Shown here piece by piece: positions 27,377 to 36,180 of a DNA stretch of 64,000 bases; position 1 is the stretch's first letter, and each line of letters opens with the position of its first letter. The position numbers and the translations under genes were made by a program. The notes under the pieces were generated by a model. That model was given only the letters and a program-made list of their open reading frames with translations. It was not told the DNA's origin and ran no database searches. The DNA comes from Bryobacterales bacterium (GTDB lineage: Bacteria; Acidobacteriota; Terriglobia; Bryobacterales; Bryobacteraceae): NCBI GenBank assembly GCA_020852175.1, contig JADZBH010000005.1, positions 286,366-350,365 on the forward strand, in the 5' to 3' direction.

Positions 27377-28114
27377 CTAGAGCGTCCGCAAATGGAAGCC
27401 GCCGTCGGCGTTGATCACCTGCCCGGCGCAGTAGTCCAGATAGCCTTCGGCGATGGCCCGCACGACCTTGGCGAGGTCCTTGGTTTCGCCCATCCGCCGT
27501 TGCGGCAGCAGCCCCCCGCCGATCTTCTCGTCGTAAGTCTTTTCCACCGACGCGATCATGTCCGTACGGATGATGCCGGGGCGCACCTCGAACACCAGCA
27601 CGCCTTCCGGGGCCAGCCGCGCGGCGAAGGTTTGCGCGCTCATGCTGAGGCCGGCCTTGGAGATGCAGTATTCGGCGCGGTTCACGCTGGCGGTGTAGGA
27701 ACTGATGGAGGTGATGAACACGATACGGCCGCTGCCCTGCCCGGTCATCATCCGCGCCGCGTCGCGCGTGAGAAAGTGAGGACCGCGCAGGTTGGTGGCG
27801 ATCAATTCGTCGAAGCTCTCCTCGGTGGCATCGAGCACGTCGCGGCGTTCGCGCGGCGCCATGCCGGCGTTGTTCACCAGCAGGTCCACACGGCCGAATT
27901 TGTCGCGCACGAAGGCCAGCAGCGCGGCATGGTCCGCTCGCGAGCCAACGTCGCATTGAACGATCTCGCAGCCCGTCTCGGCTTGCAGGCTTTCCGCCGC
28001 GTCGCGCCGCCCCCGGTAGGTGCCCACCACGTTGTGCGTCCGGGCCAGTTCGGACGCGATGCCCCGGCCAATGCCGCGGCTTGCGCCCGTCACCACCGCC
28101 ACAGGTCTGTTCAT
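27377..28114 (-). CDS. Short-chain dehydrogenase/reductase (3-oxoacyl-ACP reductase-like)
   Basis: 245 residues, classical SDR: the nucleotide-binding 'TGASRGIGRG', 'NNAG' and the catalytic Ser and Tyr-x-x-x-Lys ('SISSYTAS', 'EYCISKAG') are present. NADP(H) preference is likely because of the basic stretch after the first beta unit ('YRGRRDA'), but not certain. The start (28114) overlaps the stop of the DsbA-like gene (ATGA), so they are co-translated. It may reduce a ketone of a sugar or fatty-acid precursor; the substrate is unknown. Confidence 0.88.
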   Translation of the reverse strand: MNRPVAVVTGASRGIGRGIASELARTHNVVGTYRGRRDAAESLQAETGCEIVQCDVGSRADHAALLAFVRDKFGRVDLLVNNAGMAPRERRDVLDATEESFDELIATNLRGPHFLTRDAARMMTGQGSGRIVFITSISSYTASVNRAEYCISKAGLSMSAQTFAARLAPEGVLVFEVRPGIIRTDMIASVEKTYDEKIGGGLLPQRRMGETKDLAKVVRAIAEGYLDYCAGQVINADGGFHLRTL

Positions 28115-28650
28115 TGGCCCCTCTCCTTCACTGCTTCCGCGATTGCCTTCACAAGATCCTCCACGGGGAACCTCTCGACGAACCACACGCCATTCGCGAG
28201 CACGGTGGGCGTCTTTTTCACGCCCAAGGCAATTCCGGCGGCCTGATCGCGGTCCACCGCCCCGGCCAGCACGCTATCGGACAACGCCTGGCGTGCCGCC
28301 GCCGCCGCACCGGCTCCCTGCGCTTCCGTGAAGCGATCGAGCCAGGAAGGAAAGCCGGCATCATCCATGCCGTGCAAGTTCTCGAGCGCGAACCGGCGCC
28401 AGGCCATGCCCAGTCCGGCTTCCACGCCATCGAAGTGCCTTGCCGCGATGGCCGCCCGTCTGGCCCAGACATGCTGGGCCAGCGGGAAGTCATGGTGTTC
28501 AAACGCGGCCGTCGAACCGAACCGCGGCAGCAGCGTCTCATCCATCACGCGGCGAAAGCCGGCGCAATCCTGGCACGCCAGGTCCTCGTAGATCACCACG
28601 CGCACCGCGGATTGTGCGCTGCCCTCCACCGCTCGAAGCATCCTGTCCAT
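28111..28650 (-). CDS. DsbA/thioredoxin-4-like protein with CQDC motif
   Basis: 179 residues, with the thioredoxin-like fold and a CxxC active site as 'ACQDCAGF' (~26-33), plus the conserved cis-Pro region 'KKTPTVLANG'. It is the size of DsbA-like proteins but no signal peptide is visible, so it is probably a cytoplasmic oxidoreductase. It precedes the SDR gene with a four-base overlap. Its gene starts only a few bases after the stop of the aminotransferase gene. Partner and substrate unknown. Confidence 0.75.
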   Translation of the reverse strand: MDRMLRAVEGSAQSAVRVVIYEDLACQDCAGFRRVMDETLLPRFGSTAAFEHHDFPLAQHVWARRAAIAARHFDGVEAGLGMAWRRFALENLHGMDDAGFPSWLDRFTEAQGAGAAAAARQALSDSVLAGAVDRDQAAGIALGVKKTPTVLANGVWFVERFPVEDLVKAIAEAVKERGQ

Positions 28651-28653
28651 CCC

Positions 28654-29805
28654 TCACCCTAGCAGGTCGAGCGTGCGGTCAATCTCTTCCGGCGCGATGT
28701 AGAAATGGGGTGACAGGCGAACGTAGCCTTGGCGCGGAGCGGCGATGATGCCCGCCTGCTTCAGGCGCGAAACCAACATGCGCGCGTCCAGATCCTTCCT
28801 GCCGATGGTGACGATGCCGGAGCGGTGAATCGGGTCATCCAGGCCCAGCACGTCGTATCCGAGCGAAGCCGCGCCGTGCGCCAGACGTTCGGCCAGCGCT
28901 GTCACGGCGCTGGAAACGCGCTCGACGCCAATGTCCAACAGGTAGGCGATGGAGGCTTCCAGTCCAAAAATCCCCACGGTATTCAACGTGCCGCATTCGT
29001 ACCGCCCGGCATCGGCGCGCAGCGTCATGTCGCGCGAGGCGTAGTCGGCGAAACCGGCTACGTTGGTCCAGCCGAACTCAACCGGCTCGATGCGGTCCTG
29101 CCATTCGCGGCGCACATAGAGGATGCCGCACCCTTCGGGGCCGAGCAGCCATTTGTGACCGTCGGCGGCAAGAGCGTCGATGTGGGCCCGATCGACGTCG
29201 AGCGGGAAAACGCCCAGCCCCTGAATCGCATCCACGAAGAAAAAGACGTTCTGCTGGTGGCAGATGCGTCCAATAGCCTCCAGGTCCACGCGGTGGCCGG
29301 AGAGGTAGTTCACGAAGCTGATGGCGAGCAGCCTGGCGCCGCGGGCGGCCTCCTCGATCGTGTCGAGGGAGTCGTGGATCGAGAGCCACTGCACGGTGAC
29401 GCCCCGGCGTTCCAGCCGTTGCCAGGGATAGTAGTTGGCCGGAAACTCCTCGCGGAACGCGACGACGCGGTCGCCCGGCTTCCAGTCCAGCCCGAGCGCC
29501 ACCGTCGCGATTCCTTCCGAGGTGTTTTTCACGACGGCGATCTCGTCGCGATGGCCGCCCACCAGCCGTGCCGCCGCCATGCGAAGTCCTTCGTAGGCGG
29601 CCAGCCATTGGTCATAGTGGAGGGAGCCGAAGTCGCGCGCATCGCTGGCGAGCCAGCGGATCCTTTCGGCGGCGGGAGCCACCAAAGGGGCGACAGCGGC
29701 GTGGTTCAGGTAAATCAGGTTCTGTGTGACGGGAAACGAGGGGCGAACAGATTGCCAAAGCGGCGAACCGGCCTCATTCCCGGCGAAACCGGAATGGGAA
29801 GACAC
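28654..29805 (-). CDS. Class V aminotransferase / cysteine desulfurase-like enzyme
   Basis: 383 residues, PLP enzyme of fold type I. The Schiff-base lysine is in 'AADGHKWLLGPEG' and 'DAIQGLGVFPLDV' gives the conserved Asp that contacts PLP. The overall pattern is like SufS/CsdA or isopenicillin-N epimerase-like enzymes; the cysteine of a true cysteine desulfurase could not be placed. It is the first gene of a leftward trio with the DsbA-like gene and the SDR. The GTG start has no good ribosome site. Confidence 0.83.
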   Translation of the reverse strand: MSSHSGFAGNEAGSPLWQSVRPSFPVTQNLIYLNHAAVAPLVAPAAERIRWLASDARDFGSLHYDQWLAAYEGLRMAAARLVGGHRDEIAVVKNTSEGIATVALGLDWKPGDRVVAFREEFPANYYPWQRLERRGVTVQWLSIHDSLDTIEEAARGARLLAISFVNYLSGHRVDLEAIGRICHQQNVFFFVDAIQGLGVFPLDVDRAHIDALAADGHKWLLGPEGCGILYVRREWQDRIEPVEFGWTNVAGFADYASRDMTLRADAGRYECGTLNTVGIFGLEASIAYLLDIGVERVSSAVTALAERLAHGAASLGYDVLGLDDPIHRSGIVTIGRKDLDARMLVSRLKQAGIIAAPRQGYVRLSPHFYIAPEEIDRTLDLLG

Positions 29806-29929
29806 ACGTTCATTATGATGAAGTCTCTCCAGAACGCGTAGTGTACCCGGCGGCGGTGGCGGATGAACAAGGGCGGAGAATTTGCAATTGGGGCGTGCGA
29901 AACCGTCTGGCGCCGGGCCGCGGCGGTCC

Positions 29930-29935
29930 TATAAT
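29930..29935 (+). promoter_or_regulatory. Candidate -10 element before M48 protease gene
   Basis: A perfect TATAAT (29930-29935) lies 19 bases before the GTG start at 29955; no good -35 hexamer was found at 16-18 bases, so it is an extended or weak candidate. The ribosome site GGGAGGAG (29943-29950) lies between. Confidence 0.4.
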
Positions 29936-29954
29936 TGAGACTGGGAGGAGTGCC

Positions 29955-30953
29955 GTGACAAACCGGATGTGGAAGATTGGCACGAGCCTGGTACTGGCCT
30001 TGGCGCTGGCGGCTCCCGTTGGGTTGGCCAAGGACAAGAAAAAGGATCCCGACGAAATCGGAAACCGCGACGTCGGCAAAGGTGTGAACTTCTACTCGCT
30101 GGAGAAGGAGATCGCCCTGGGCAAGGGACTGGCGCAGGAGATTGAGCGCCAGGCCAAGATCATCGACGATCCGGTGGTTGCCGAGTACGTGAACCGTCTC
30201 GGACAGAACCTGGTGCGGAACTCCGACGTGAAGGTGCCGGTGACGATCAAGGTGATCGACGCCGAAGAGGTGAACGCCTTCGCGCTGCCCGGCGGCTTTT
30301 TCTTCGTGAACAGCGGTCTGCTGCTGCGCGCCGAGACCGAAGCCGAGCTGGCGGGCGTCATGGCGCATGAGATCGCCCACATCGCTGCACGCCACGGAAC
30401 CCGGCAGGCCACGCGGGGCACCATCGCCAACATGGCCAGCATTCCGCTGATCTTCATGGGCGGTTGGGCCGGCTATGGCGTGCGCCAGGCGGCCAGCGTG
30501 CTGATCCCCATCGGCTTCCTTAGCTTTTCGCGCGGGTTTGAAAGCGAGGCCGACCTGTTGGGTCTGCAATATCTCTACAAGGCGGGCTATGATCCGACGG
30601 CCTTCGTCGACTTCTTTGAAAAGCTGCAATCCGACGAAAAGCGCAAGCCCGGCACAATGGCCAAAGTGTTCAGCTCGCACCCGATGACGGAAGATCGCAT
30701 CAAGAATTCACAGAAGAACATCCAGGAGATTCTCGACGCAAAGCCTGAATACGTGGTGACCACGTCGGAGTTCAACGATGTGAAGTCGCGCCTGACCTCC
30801 ATGCTGAACCGCCGTAAGCCGGACACCGAGGATCCGAACAAGCCGCGCCTGCGTAAGGCTGGCTCCGGCAAAATCGATTCCGACGGGAATGAGAAACCGA
30901 AGGCCGAGGACGAAGACGAACGCCCCACGCTGAAGCGGCGTCCGGGCAACTGA
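29955..30953 (+). CDS. Secreted M48 family zinc metalloprotease (BepA/HtpX-like)
   Basis: 332 residues. The signal peptide (residues 1-~25) is followed by the M48 domain: HEIAH zinc site at 138-142 and the third ligand in 'ESEADLLGL', and a basic/acidic tail of ~60 residues. No TPR domain is attached, unlike BepA. Such enzymes degrade misfolded outer-membrane proteins in the periplasm. The GTG start is preferred because GGGAGGAG lies 4 bases upstream; a downstream ATG would have no site. A terminator follows. Confidence 0.88.
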   Translation: MTNRMWKIGTSLVLALALAAPVGLAKDKKKDPDEIGNRDVGKGVNFYSLEKEIALGKGLAQEIERQAKIIDDPVVAEYVNRLGQNLVRNSDVKVPVTIKVIDAEEVNAFALPGGFFFVNSGLLLRAETEAELAGVMAHEIAHIAARHGTRQATRGTIANMASIPLIFMGGWAGYGVRQAASVLIPIGFLSFSRGFESEADLLGLQYLYKAGYDPTAFVDFFEKLQSDEKRKPGTMAKVFSSHPMTEDRIKNSQKNIQEILDAKPEYVVTTSEFNDVKSRLTSMLNRRKPDTEDPNKPRLRKAGSGKIDSDGNEKPKAEDEDERPTLKRRPGN

Positions 30954-31009
30954 TCCGGCGGCTGCGATCTTCTCCGCAACGAGCCCCTGCAAGCTCGGAA
31001 CGAACGAAT

Positions 31010-31045
31010 AAGGACCTTGAGCCCCTTTCCGCTCAGGGTCCTTTT
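31010..31045 (+). terminator. Rho-independent terminator after M48 protease gene
   Basis: A 13-pair stem, AAGGACCTTGAGC against GCTCAGGGTCCTT with one wobble, loop of 8, then TT-C-G. About 56 bases after the protease stop. Confidence 0.75.
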
Positions 31046-31140
31046 CGTGTGTGGTCCGGGAGTCGCAGCGCACAAAAAATCAATTCATAACTATCGACAT
31101 TCGCCCTTTTTTCCCTTAGGATGAAATTCCGGAACCTACC

Positions 31141-31650
31141 ATGTCCATCAGCGAAGTCTTACTCCCCGAACTTGAGCATGAGCTTGTCACGACGCGCCGG
31201 TGCCTTGAGCGCGTGCCCGAAACGGCGCTTGCGTTTCGACCGCATCCGACGTCATCTCCGGCAGGTGAACTGGCGCACCACATCTCACAACTTCCTATGT
31301 GGGGCGCCATGATCTTCGACCGCGACGAACTCGACATCGCGCCGGGCGGCACGCCTGCCTGGCTGCCGAAGACGGCGGAGTCGATCGCCGCGGTGCTGGA
31401 ACACTTCGACACACAGGCCGTGCAATTGAAAGATTGGCTTGCCAGGACGGATGACGCCGCCATGATGCACACCTGGACGCTGTTGAAGAACGGGGCACCC
31501 GTTCTGTCGATGCCCAGGATCGCCGTCTACCGGTCGTTCGTGCTGAAACACATGGTCCATCACAGGGGCCAGTTAAGCGTGTATTTGCGGATGCTCGACG
31601 TGCCTGTACCCTCTATTTACGGGCCTTCGGGCGACGAAGGCACACTGTAG
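31141..31650 (+). CDS. DinB-family four-helix metal-binding protein
   Basis: 169 residues, predicted four-helix bundle with the DinB_2-like histidines in 'GELAHHISQ' and 'KHMVHHRGQLSVYLRML', which together form the metal triad. Family members are metal-dependent thiol transferases (bacillithiol or mycothiol S-transferases in some species) or damage-inducible proteins. Because bshA is in the same window, a bacillithiol S-transferase role (BstA-like) is plausible but unproven. Start ATG has GGAA upstream. Stands alone between the protease and the sugar dehydrogenase genes. Confidence 0.78.
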   Translation: MSISEVLLPELEHELVTTRRCLERVPETALAFRPHPTSSPAGELAHHISQLPMWGAMIFDRDELDIAPGGTPAWLPKTAESIAAVLEHFDTQAVQLKDWLARTDDAAMMHTWTLLKNGAPVLSMPRIAVYRSFVLKHMVHHRGQLSVYLRMLDVPVPSIYGPSGDEGTL

Positions 31651-31700
31651 CGCGCGGTGTCACGGGCCGGCCAGCCTGACGATACACTGGTTGCTTCGTT

Positions 31701-32744
31701 ATGCTGGCCGTCCCTCTTGTTGCCCGGCGCGTTCTGGAACCTCGCGTCGTGGCCGAACCCCCCGAGCCCGGACCGGGCGAAGTTTCCGTGGATCTGCAGG
31801 CCGTTGGCGTATGCGGCAGCGATCTGCACTGGTATTGCGATGGCGGCGTGGGCCACGTCGATGCCGTCTACCCGATGGTGTTGGGCCACGAACCCGTGGG
31901 CATCGTGACCGCGGTGGGGAAAGGCGTCGCCACGCACCGCGTGGGCCAGCGCGTATCGATTGAACCTTCAATCACCTGCGGCCACTGCGAATTCTGCGTG
32001 GCCGGACGCCCGAACAACTGCCTTCACTGCGTCTTCATGGGCAGCATTCATTCGCCGGGTTTTTATCGCGAGAAAGCGGTGGTACCGGCGCGCAACGCCG
32101 ATATCGTGCCCGAAGGTCTCTCGACGGAGCAGGCGGCGCTGATTGAACCGGTGGCCGTGTTGTGCCATGTGATGGAGCTGATCCGCATCCCTGTCGGCGC
32201 GACGGTGGCCGTGTTTGGCTGCGGACCCATCGGCCAGCTTTGCATCCTGTTCGCGAAGATGGCGGGGGCCTCGCGCGTGGCGGCTGTCGACCGTGTCGCG
32301 CACAGGCTGGCGCAGGCGCGCGCGAATGGTGCGGACGAAACGTTTCTTGCAGGCGCCGCGGCGCTCGATCCCGGCGCGGCCATCCTGGAATGGACCAACG
32401 GACGAGGCGCCGACGTGATTCTCGATGCGGCGGGAGGCCAGGACACGGTCCACGCCGGCATTCAGTGCGCGCGGCCCGGCGGGCAACTGGTGTTGGTGGG
32501 TATCCCTTCGGAAAAAGCATTCTCGCTCGACATCCACACGGCCATGATGAAGGAGTTGCGGCTGCAAACGATCAAGCGCTCGAACCATCGCGGCGCGCAA
32601 GCCATTGAGCTGATCCGCGCCGGACGCATACCGGAAAACCTCATCACGCATCGCTTCCCCCTGCAACGGACCGCCGAGGCATTCGAACTTCTGGCCGGGT
32701 ATGGGGGCGGGGTGGGCAAGATTCTGATCGAGGTGCGGCAATGA
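31701..32744 (+). CDS. Zinc-dependent medium-chain (sorbitol-type) dehydrogenase
   Basis: 347 residues of the MDR superfamily. Catalytic zinc ligand site 'VCGSDLHWYCDGG' with Cys and 'GHEPVG', structural zinc lobe 'CGHCEFCVAGRPNNC' with four cysteines, and nucleotide site 'VAVFGCGPIGQLC'. Resembles sorbitol/threonine/xylitol dehydrogenases. Its stop overlaps the start of the rhamnulokinase-like gene (ATGA), so a rhamnose or other sugar-alcohol catabolism pair is indicated. The isomerase and aldolase are not adjacent. Confidence 0.88.
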   Translation: MLAVPLVARRVLEPRVVAEPPEPGPGEVSVDLQAVGVCGSDLHWYCDGGVGHVDAVYPMVLGHEPVGIVTAVGKGVATHRVGQRVSIEPSITCGHCEFCVAGRPNNCLHCVFMGSIHSPGFYREKAVVPARNADIVPEGLSTEQAALIEPVAVLCHVMELIRIPVGATVAVFGCGPIGQLCILFAKMAGASRVAAVDRVAHRLAQARANGADETFLAGAAALDPGAAILEWTNGRGADVILDAAGGQDTVHAGIQCARPGGQLVLVGIPSEKAFSLDIHTAMMKELRLQTIKRSNHRGAQAIELIRAGRIPENLITHRFPLQRTAEAFELLAGYGGGVGKILIEVRQ

Positions 32745-34234
32745 AGCGGTATCTGGCGGTGGACCTGGGCGCCGAAAGCGGCCGCGTCATGGCGGGCAGT
32801 CTCGAAGGCGGCGTCCTGGCGATCGAACAGTTGCACCGCTTCGCGAACACGCCCGTGCGCCTGCCGACGGGGCTGTATTGGGACACGCTGCGCTTGTGGC
32901 ATGAAATTCAGGAAGGGCTCGCCATCGCGGGGCGGCAGAAGCGCTACGAAGTGTTGGGCGTGGGCGTCGACACCTGGGGAGTGGATTTCGGCCTTTTGGA
33001 TGCCGAAGGCGCGCTGGTGGACAATCCGCGCCACTACCGCGACTCGCGGAACAACGGCATGATCGAGCGCACCGGCGCCGCCGTGGGACGCGAACGGATC
33101 TACGCCGAAACCGGATTGCAGTTCATGCAGTTCAACACGCTGTTCCAGTTGAACGCGTTGCGGCTGGCCGGTTCGCCGGCGCTTTCATCGGCTCGCTCGC
33201 TTGTGTTCATGCCCGATCTGTTCGCTTACTTCCTTTCGGGAGTGATCCGCGCCGAGCAGACCATCGCCTCGACATCGCAGTTCTACAATCCGGCCACCGG
33301 ACACTGGACCACTTCGCTGCTCGCCGAGTTGGGCATTCCCGCCGAAATCCTGCCTGAGATTGTTCCGGCGGGCGCACGCCTGGGCCCGATTCGTGGTGAC
33401 GTGGCCGAGGAGGCCGGGCTTGCACCGGACACTCCGGTTTTCGCCACCGGAGGTCACGACACGGCCTCCGCCGTTGCCGCCGTGCCAGCCGAACGAGGGT
33501 TTGCCGAGGGCGGATGGTGTTACATCTCTTCGGGCACATGGTCCTTGATGGGCGTGGAACTGGATGCGCCCATCATCAACGGCCGGTCGAGGGAAATGAA
33601 TTTCACCAATGAAATCGGAGTGGAGGGCAAGGTCCGGCTATTGAAGAACATCATGGGGATGTGGCCGTTGCAGGAGTGCCGCCGGGCGTGGGAAAGCGAA
33701 GGCCGCGCTTACTCTTACGCGGAGCTGGCCGGGCTGGCCGCGGCGGCCCCCGCGTTTTCGGCGGTGATCGATCCGGATGCGTTTCTCGAGCCGGGCCACA
33801 TGCCGGAGCGCATCGCGCGCTGGGCCATGGAGCATGGCGAGAAGCCGCCTTACGAACCCGGCGTGTTTGCTCGCGTCATTCTGGAGAGCCTTGCCCTTCG
33901 CTACCGTCAGGTGCTGGAAAGCCTGGAGGAACTCACGGGGCGGCCCATCAGCACGGTGCACATCGTGGGCGGCGGCTCGCGGAATGCGCTGCTGAATCAG
34001 ATGGTGGCCGATTGCGCGCGACGCACGGTGGTGGCCGGGCCGGACGAAGCCACCGCCGCGGGCAACATTCTGGTGCAGGCAATGGGCGCGGGCGAGTTGG
34101 AGGGGCTGCCGGGCATCCGGCGCGTGATCCGGCGCAGCTTCCCTGTGGAAACATTTACGCCGCGTCCTGATCCGGAACGGTCCGGCTGGGACGCGGCGTA
34201 TGAACGGTTTCTAAAGCTGAGGATGACGGCCTGA
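32741..34234 (+). CDS. rhaB: Rhamnulokinase-like FGGY carbohydrate kinase
   Basis: 497 residues of the FGGY kinase family. 'AVDLGAESGRVMAGSL' (phosphate-1 loop), 'GVGVDTWGVDFGLLD', 'GHDTASAVAAVP' and 'GGGSRNALLNQMVADC' match rhamnulokinase RhaB, which phosphorylates L-rhamnulose. The coupled upstream dehydrogenase would then oxidise rhamnose or a related sugar. Family name confidence is good; the exact substrate rests on motif similarity. Confidence 0.83.
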   Translation: MKRYLAVDLGAESGRVMAGSLEGGVLAIEQLHRFANTPVRLPTGLYWDTLRLWHEIQEGLAIAGRQKRYEVLGVGVDTWGVDFGLLDAEGALVDNPRHYRDSRNNGMIERTGAAVGRERIYAETGLQFMQFNTLFQLNALRLAGSPALSSARSLVFMPDLFAYFLSGVIRAEQTIASTSQFYNPATGHWTTSLLAELGIPAEILPEIVPAGARLGPIRGDVAEEAGLAPDTPVFATGGHDTASAVAAVPAERGFAEGGWCYISSGTWSLMGVELDAPIINGRSREMNFTNEIGVEGKVRLLKNIMGMWPLQECRRAWESEGRAYSYAELAGLAAAAPAFSAVIDPDAFLEPGHMPERIARWAMEHGEKPPYEPGVFARVILESLALRYRQVLESLEELTGRPISTVHIVGGGSRNALLNQMVADCARRTVVAGPDEATAAGNILVQAMGAGELEGLPGIRRVIRRSFPVETFTPRPDPERSGWDAAYERFLKLRMTA

Positions 34235-34246
34235 GCGGCCGCCGCG

Positions 34247-34882
34247 CTACTTCTTTTCGTTGCGCGAACTGATGATCTTGTCCACCAGGCCGTACTCCAC
34301 AGCTTGCGGAGCTTCCAGAATGTAGTCGCGATCCACGTCGCGCTGGAGCTTGTCGAGCGGCTGGCCGGTGGCGTCGGAGAGAATCTTGTTCAGAATCTCG
34401 CGCATGCGCAGAATCTCTTTGGCGTAGATGTCGATGTCGGTGGCCTGCCCGCCAATGCCGCTGGCGTGGGGCTGGTGGATGAGCACGCGGGCGTTGGGCA
34501 GGGCGAACCGCTTCCCCTTCTTGCCGCTGGCCAGCAGCACCGCCGCCATGGAGGCCGCCTGGCCCACACAGTAGGTGACAATGTCGGGTTCCACGAGATT
34601 CATCGTGTCCAGAATCGCCAGTCCCGACGTGATCGAGCCGCCGGGCGAGTTGATATAGAGGGAAATGTCCTTTTCCGGATCTTCCGAGGCCAGAAAGAGC
34701 ATCTGGGCGATCACCAGGTTGGCAACCTGGTCGTCGATCGGAGTGCCGATGAAGATGATATTTTCCTTCAGCAGGCGCGAATAAATATCGAAGGACCGTT
34801 CGCCGCGAGCGGTCTGTTCCACCACCATGGGCACCAATATGGAGTTCTTCATCTCGTAGTCAGAATGTGCGCTCGTTTTCAC
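34247..34882 (-). CDS. clpP: ATP-dependent Clp protease proteolytic subunit
   Basis: 211 residues. Catalytic Ser is in '[14 protein letters not shown]', His in '[12 protein letters not shown]' and the Asp in '[23 protein letters not shown]'. The GTG start at 34882 is chosen because TGAGG lies 5 bases upstream; an ATG at 34852 is possible. Serine protease, forms a tetradecamer with ClpX/ClpA. No clpX or tig neighbour is present (the usual tig-clpP-clpX order is broken here), so it may be a second clpP copy. Confidence 0.94.
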   Translation of the reverse strand: MKTSAHSDYEMKNSILVPMVVEQTARGERSFDIYSRLLKENIIFIGTPIDDQVANLVIAQMLFLASEDPEKDISLYINSPGGSITSGLAILDTMNLVEPDIVTYCVGQAASMAAVLLASGKKGKRFALPNARVLIHQPHASGIGGQATDIDIYAKEILRMREILNKILSDATGQPLDKLQRDVDRDYILEAPQAVEYGLVDKIISSRNEKK

Positions 34883-35013
34883 GAAAACCTCACTGTTGCT
34901 GCAAAGGGCGTAAGCAAGCTACCCGTTCAACGGGCCGCAAGCCCTTCTCTCCCTCATATTCTACGACACGGGTCCGCGGAGAGAGCCGGGATGACCGGAA
35001 CGGGCGCAGCTCA

Positions 35014-36090
35014 TTAGCGAGGGTGGTCGAACTCGGTAGCGTTGGGAATCAACCGGAAATACATCTCGTCGGAAATCGGACTCTGCCAGTGACCGGTCAA
35101 TTTGGCCAGGCTCACGACCGCCAGAAAGAGGCCCAACGTCCAGGCGGCCATGGCGCGTTTGGTGACGCGGCGCTTCGCCGGCGCCTGCATCCACAACGTA
35201 TCCGAGACTGGGCAGACATCCACGCACGCCTGGCATCCGATGCATTCGGCCGATTTGATCTGGATCAGCTTGTCCACCGGAAGATAAGAGGGGCAAGCGC
35301 GGGCGCAAGCGCCGCAGTCGATGCAGGAACTGGCGTTGCGCGTGATCCGCAGCGGGCTGGCCAGCGACAACAGCCCCATCAGCGCGCCATAGGGGCACAG
35401 GTAACGGCACCAGAAGTTGCGGATCGCCAGCGAACCCGCCACCAGCACGGCAATCACGATGGCGGCCGTTTGGCCCATGTGGCGGAAGAAGTTCAGCATC
35501 TTCACATCGGCGATCAGACCGTAGGGCGACTGAAGAAATGCCGCCAGACCCACGGCGCTCATGCTCACGACGGCGTACAGGAACAATCCCAGCAGGATGT
35601 ACTTGAGCGACCGCAAGGGAATGTCCAACCACTTCCACGGCTTCACGCCGAAACGAAGCCGCTTCTCCCCAAACCGCCATAAGGCTTCACAAATGGTTCC
35701 CACAGGGCAGAGCCAGCCGCAAAACGATTTGCGCAACAGCAGCGACAGCGTGGCAAAGGTGACAAACAGCACCATTGCCGCCGGGTGGATGGCCGGAATC
35801 TCGCCCGTGTGGAGGAAGAGTTTCAGGTTCATCATGCCGGCGATCGGCAGCCAGCCTTCCACGCCTGCCGGACGTTCGAACGAAGCGAAACGGACACCGG
35901 TTTCAAACTGACGGACCCAAGAATAAAAGGACCACCCCAGCCAGAGGTTCAGCGCAAGGAACCCCCACTGCACCCAGCGGCGGATTCCCTTCGCCGGATC
36001 CTCGACAGGACGCGATTGCAACGTGCGTCCATCGCGGCTCTTGAAGCCACGTCCCTCGGGAGAGGAGGGCGGCGCGAGGGTGGGCGTCAT
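35014..36090 (-). CDS. NapH/NosR-like membrane ferredoxin
   Basis: 358 residues, about five membrane helices. 'CGWLCPVGTICEAL' and 'CRYLCPYGALMG' are the NapH/NosR-type CxxxCP motifs; two 4Fe-4S ferredoxin motifs follow ('CIDCGACARACP' and 'CIGCQACVDVCP'). Such proteins carry electrons from quinol or NADH to periplasmic reductases (nitrate, N2O). No partner reductase is in the window. ATG start with GGAAG 5 bases upstream is preferred over a longer reading. Divergent from the Vps62-like gene. Confidence 0.88.
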   Translation of the reverse strand: MTPTLAPPSSPEGRGFKSRDGRTLQSRPVEDPAKGIRRWVQWGFLALNLWLGWSFYSWVRQFETGVRFASFERPAGVEGWLPIAGMMNLKLFLHTGEIPAIHPAAMVLFVTFATLSLLLRKSFCGWLCPVGTICEALWRFGEKRLRFGVKPWKWLDIPLRSLKYILLGLFLYAVVSMSAVGLAAFLQSPYGLIADVKMLNFFRHMGQTAAIVIAVLVAGSLAIRNFWCRYLCPYGALMGLLSLASPLRITRNASSCIDCGACARACPSYLPVDKLIQIKSAECIGCQACVDVCPVSDTLWMQAPAKRRVTKRAMAAWTLGLFLAVVSLAKLTGHWQSPISDEMYFRLIPNATEFDHPR

Positions 36091-36180
36091 GACACTTCCA
36101 GAGTGCAACCGAAGGGCCATAAAGGGCAGTGACCCTCGTCACAGGCGGCAGCCACGCGGAGGCCGCGCTAGTCTGGAGAT

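Noticed and set aside
25641..27956. Very long antisense open frame (771 codons) across ilvD
   Set aside because: It is a shadow of ilvD and the SDR in a high-GC genome; its composition has no protein-like motif.
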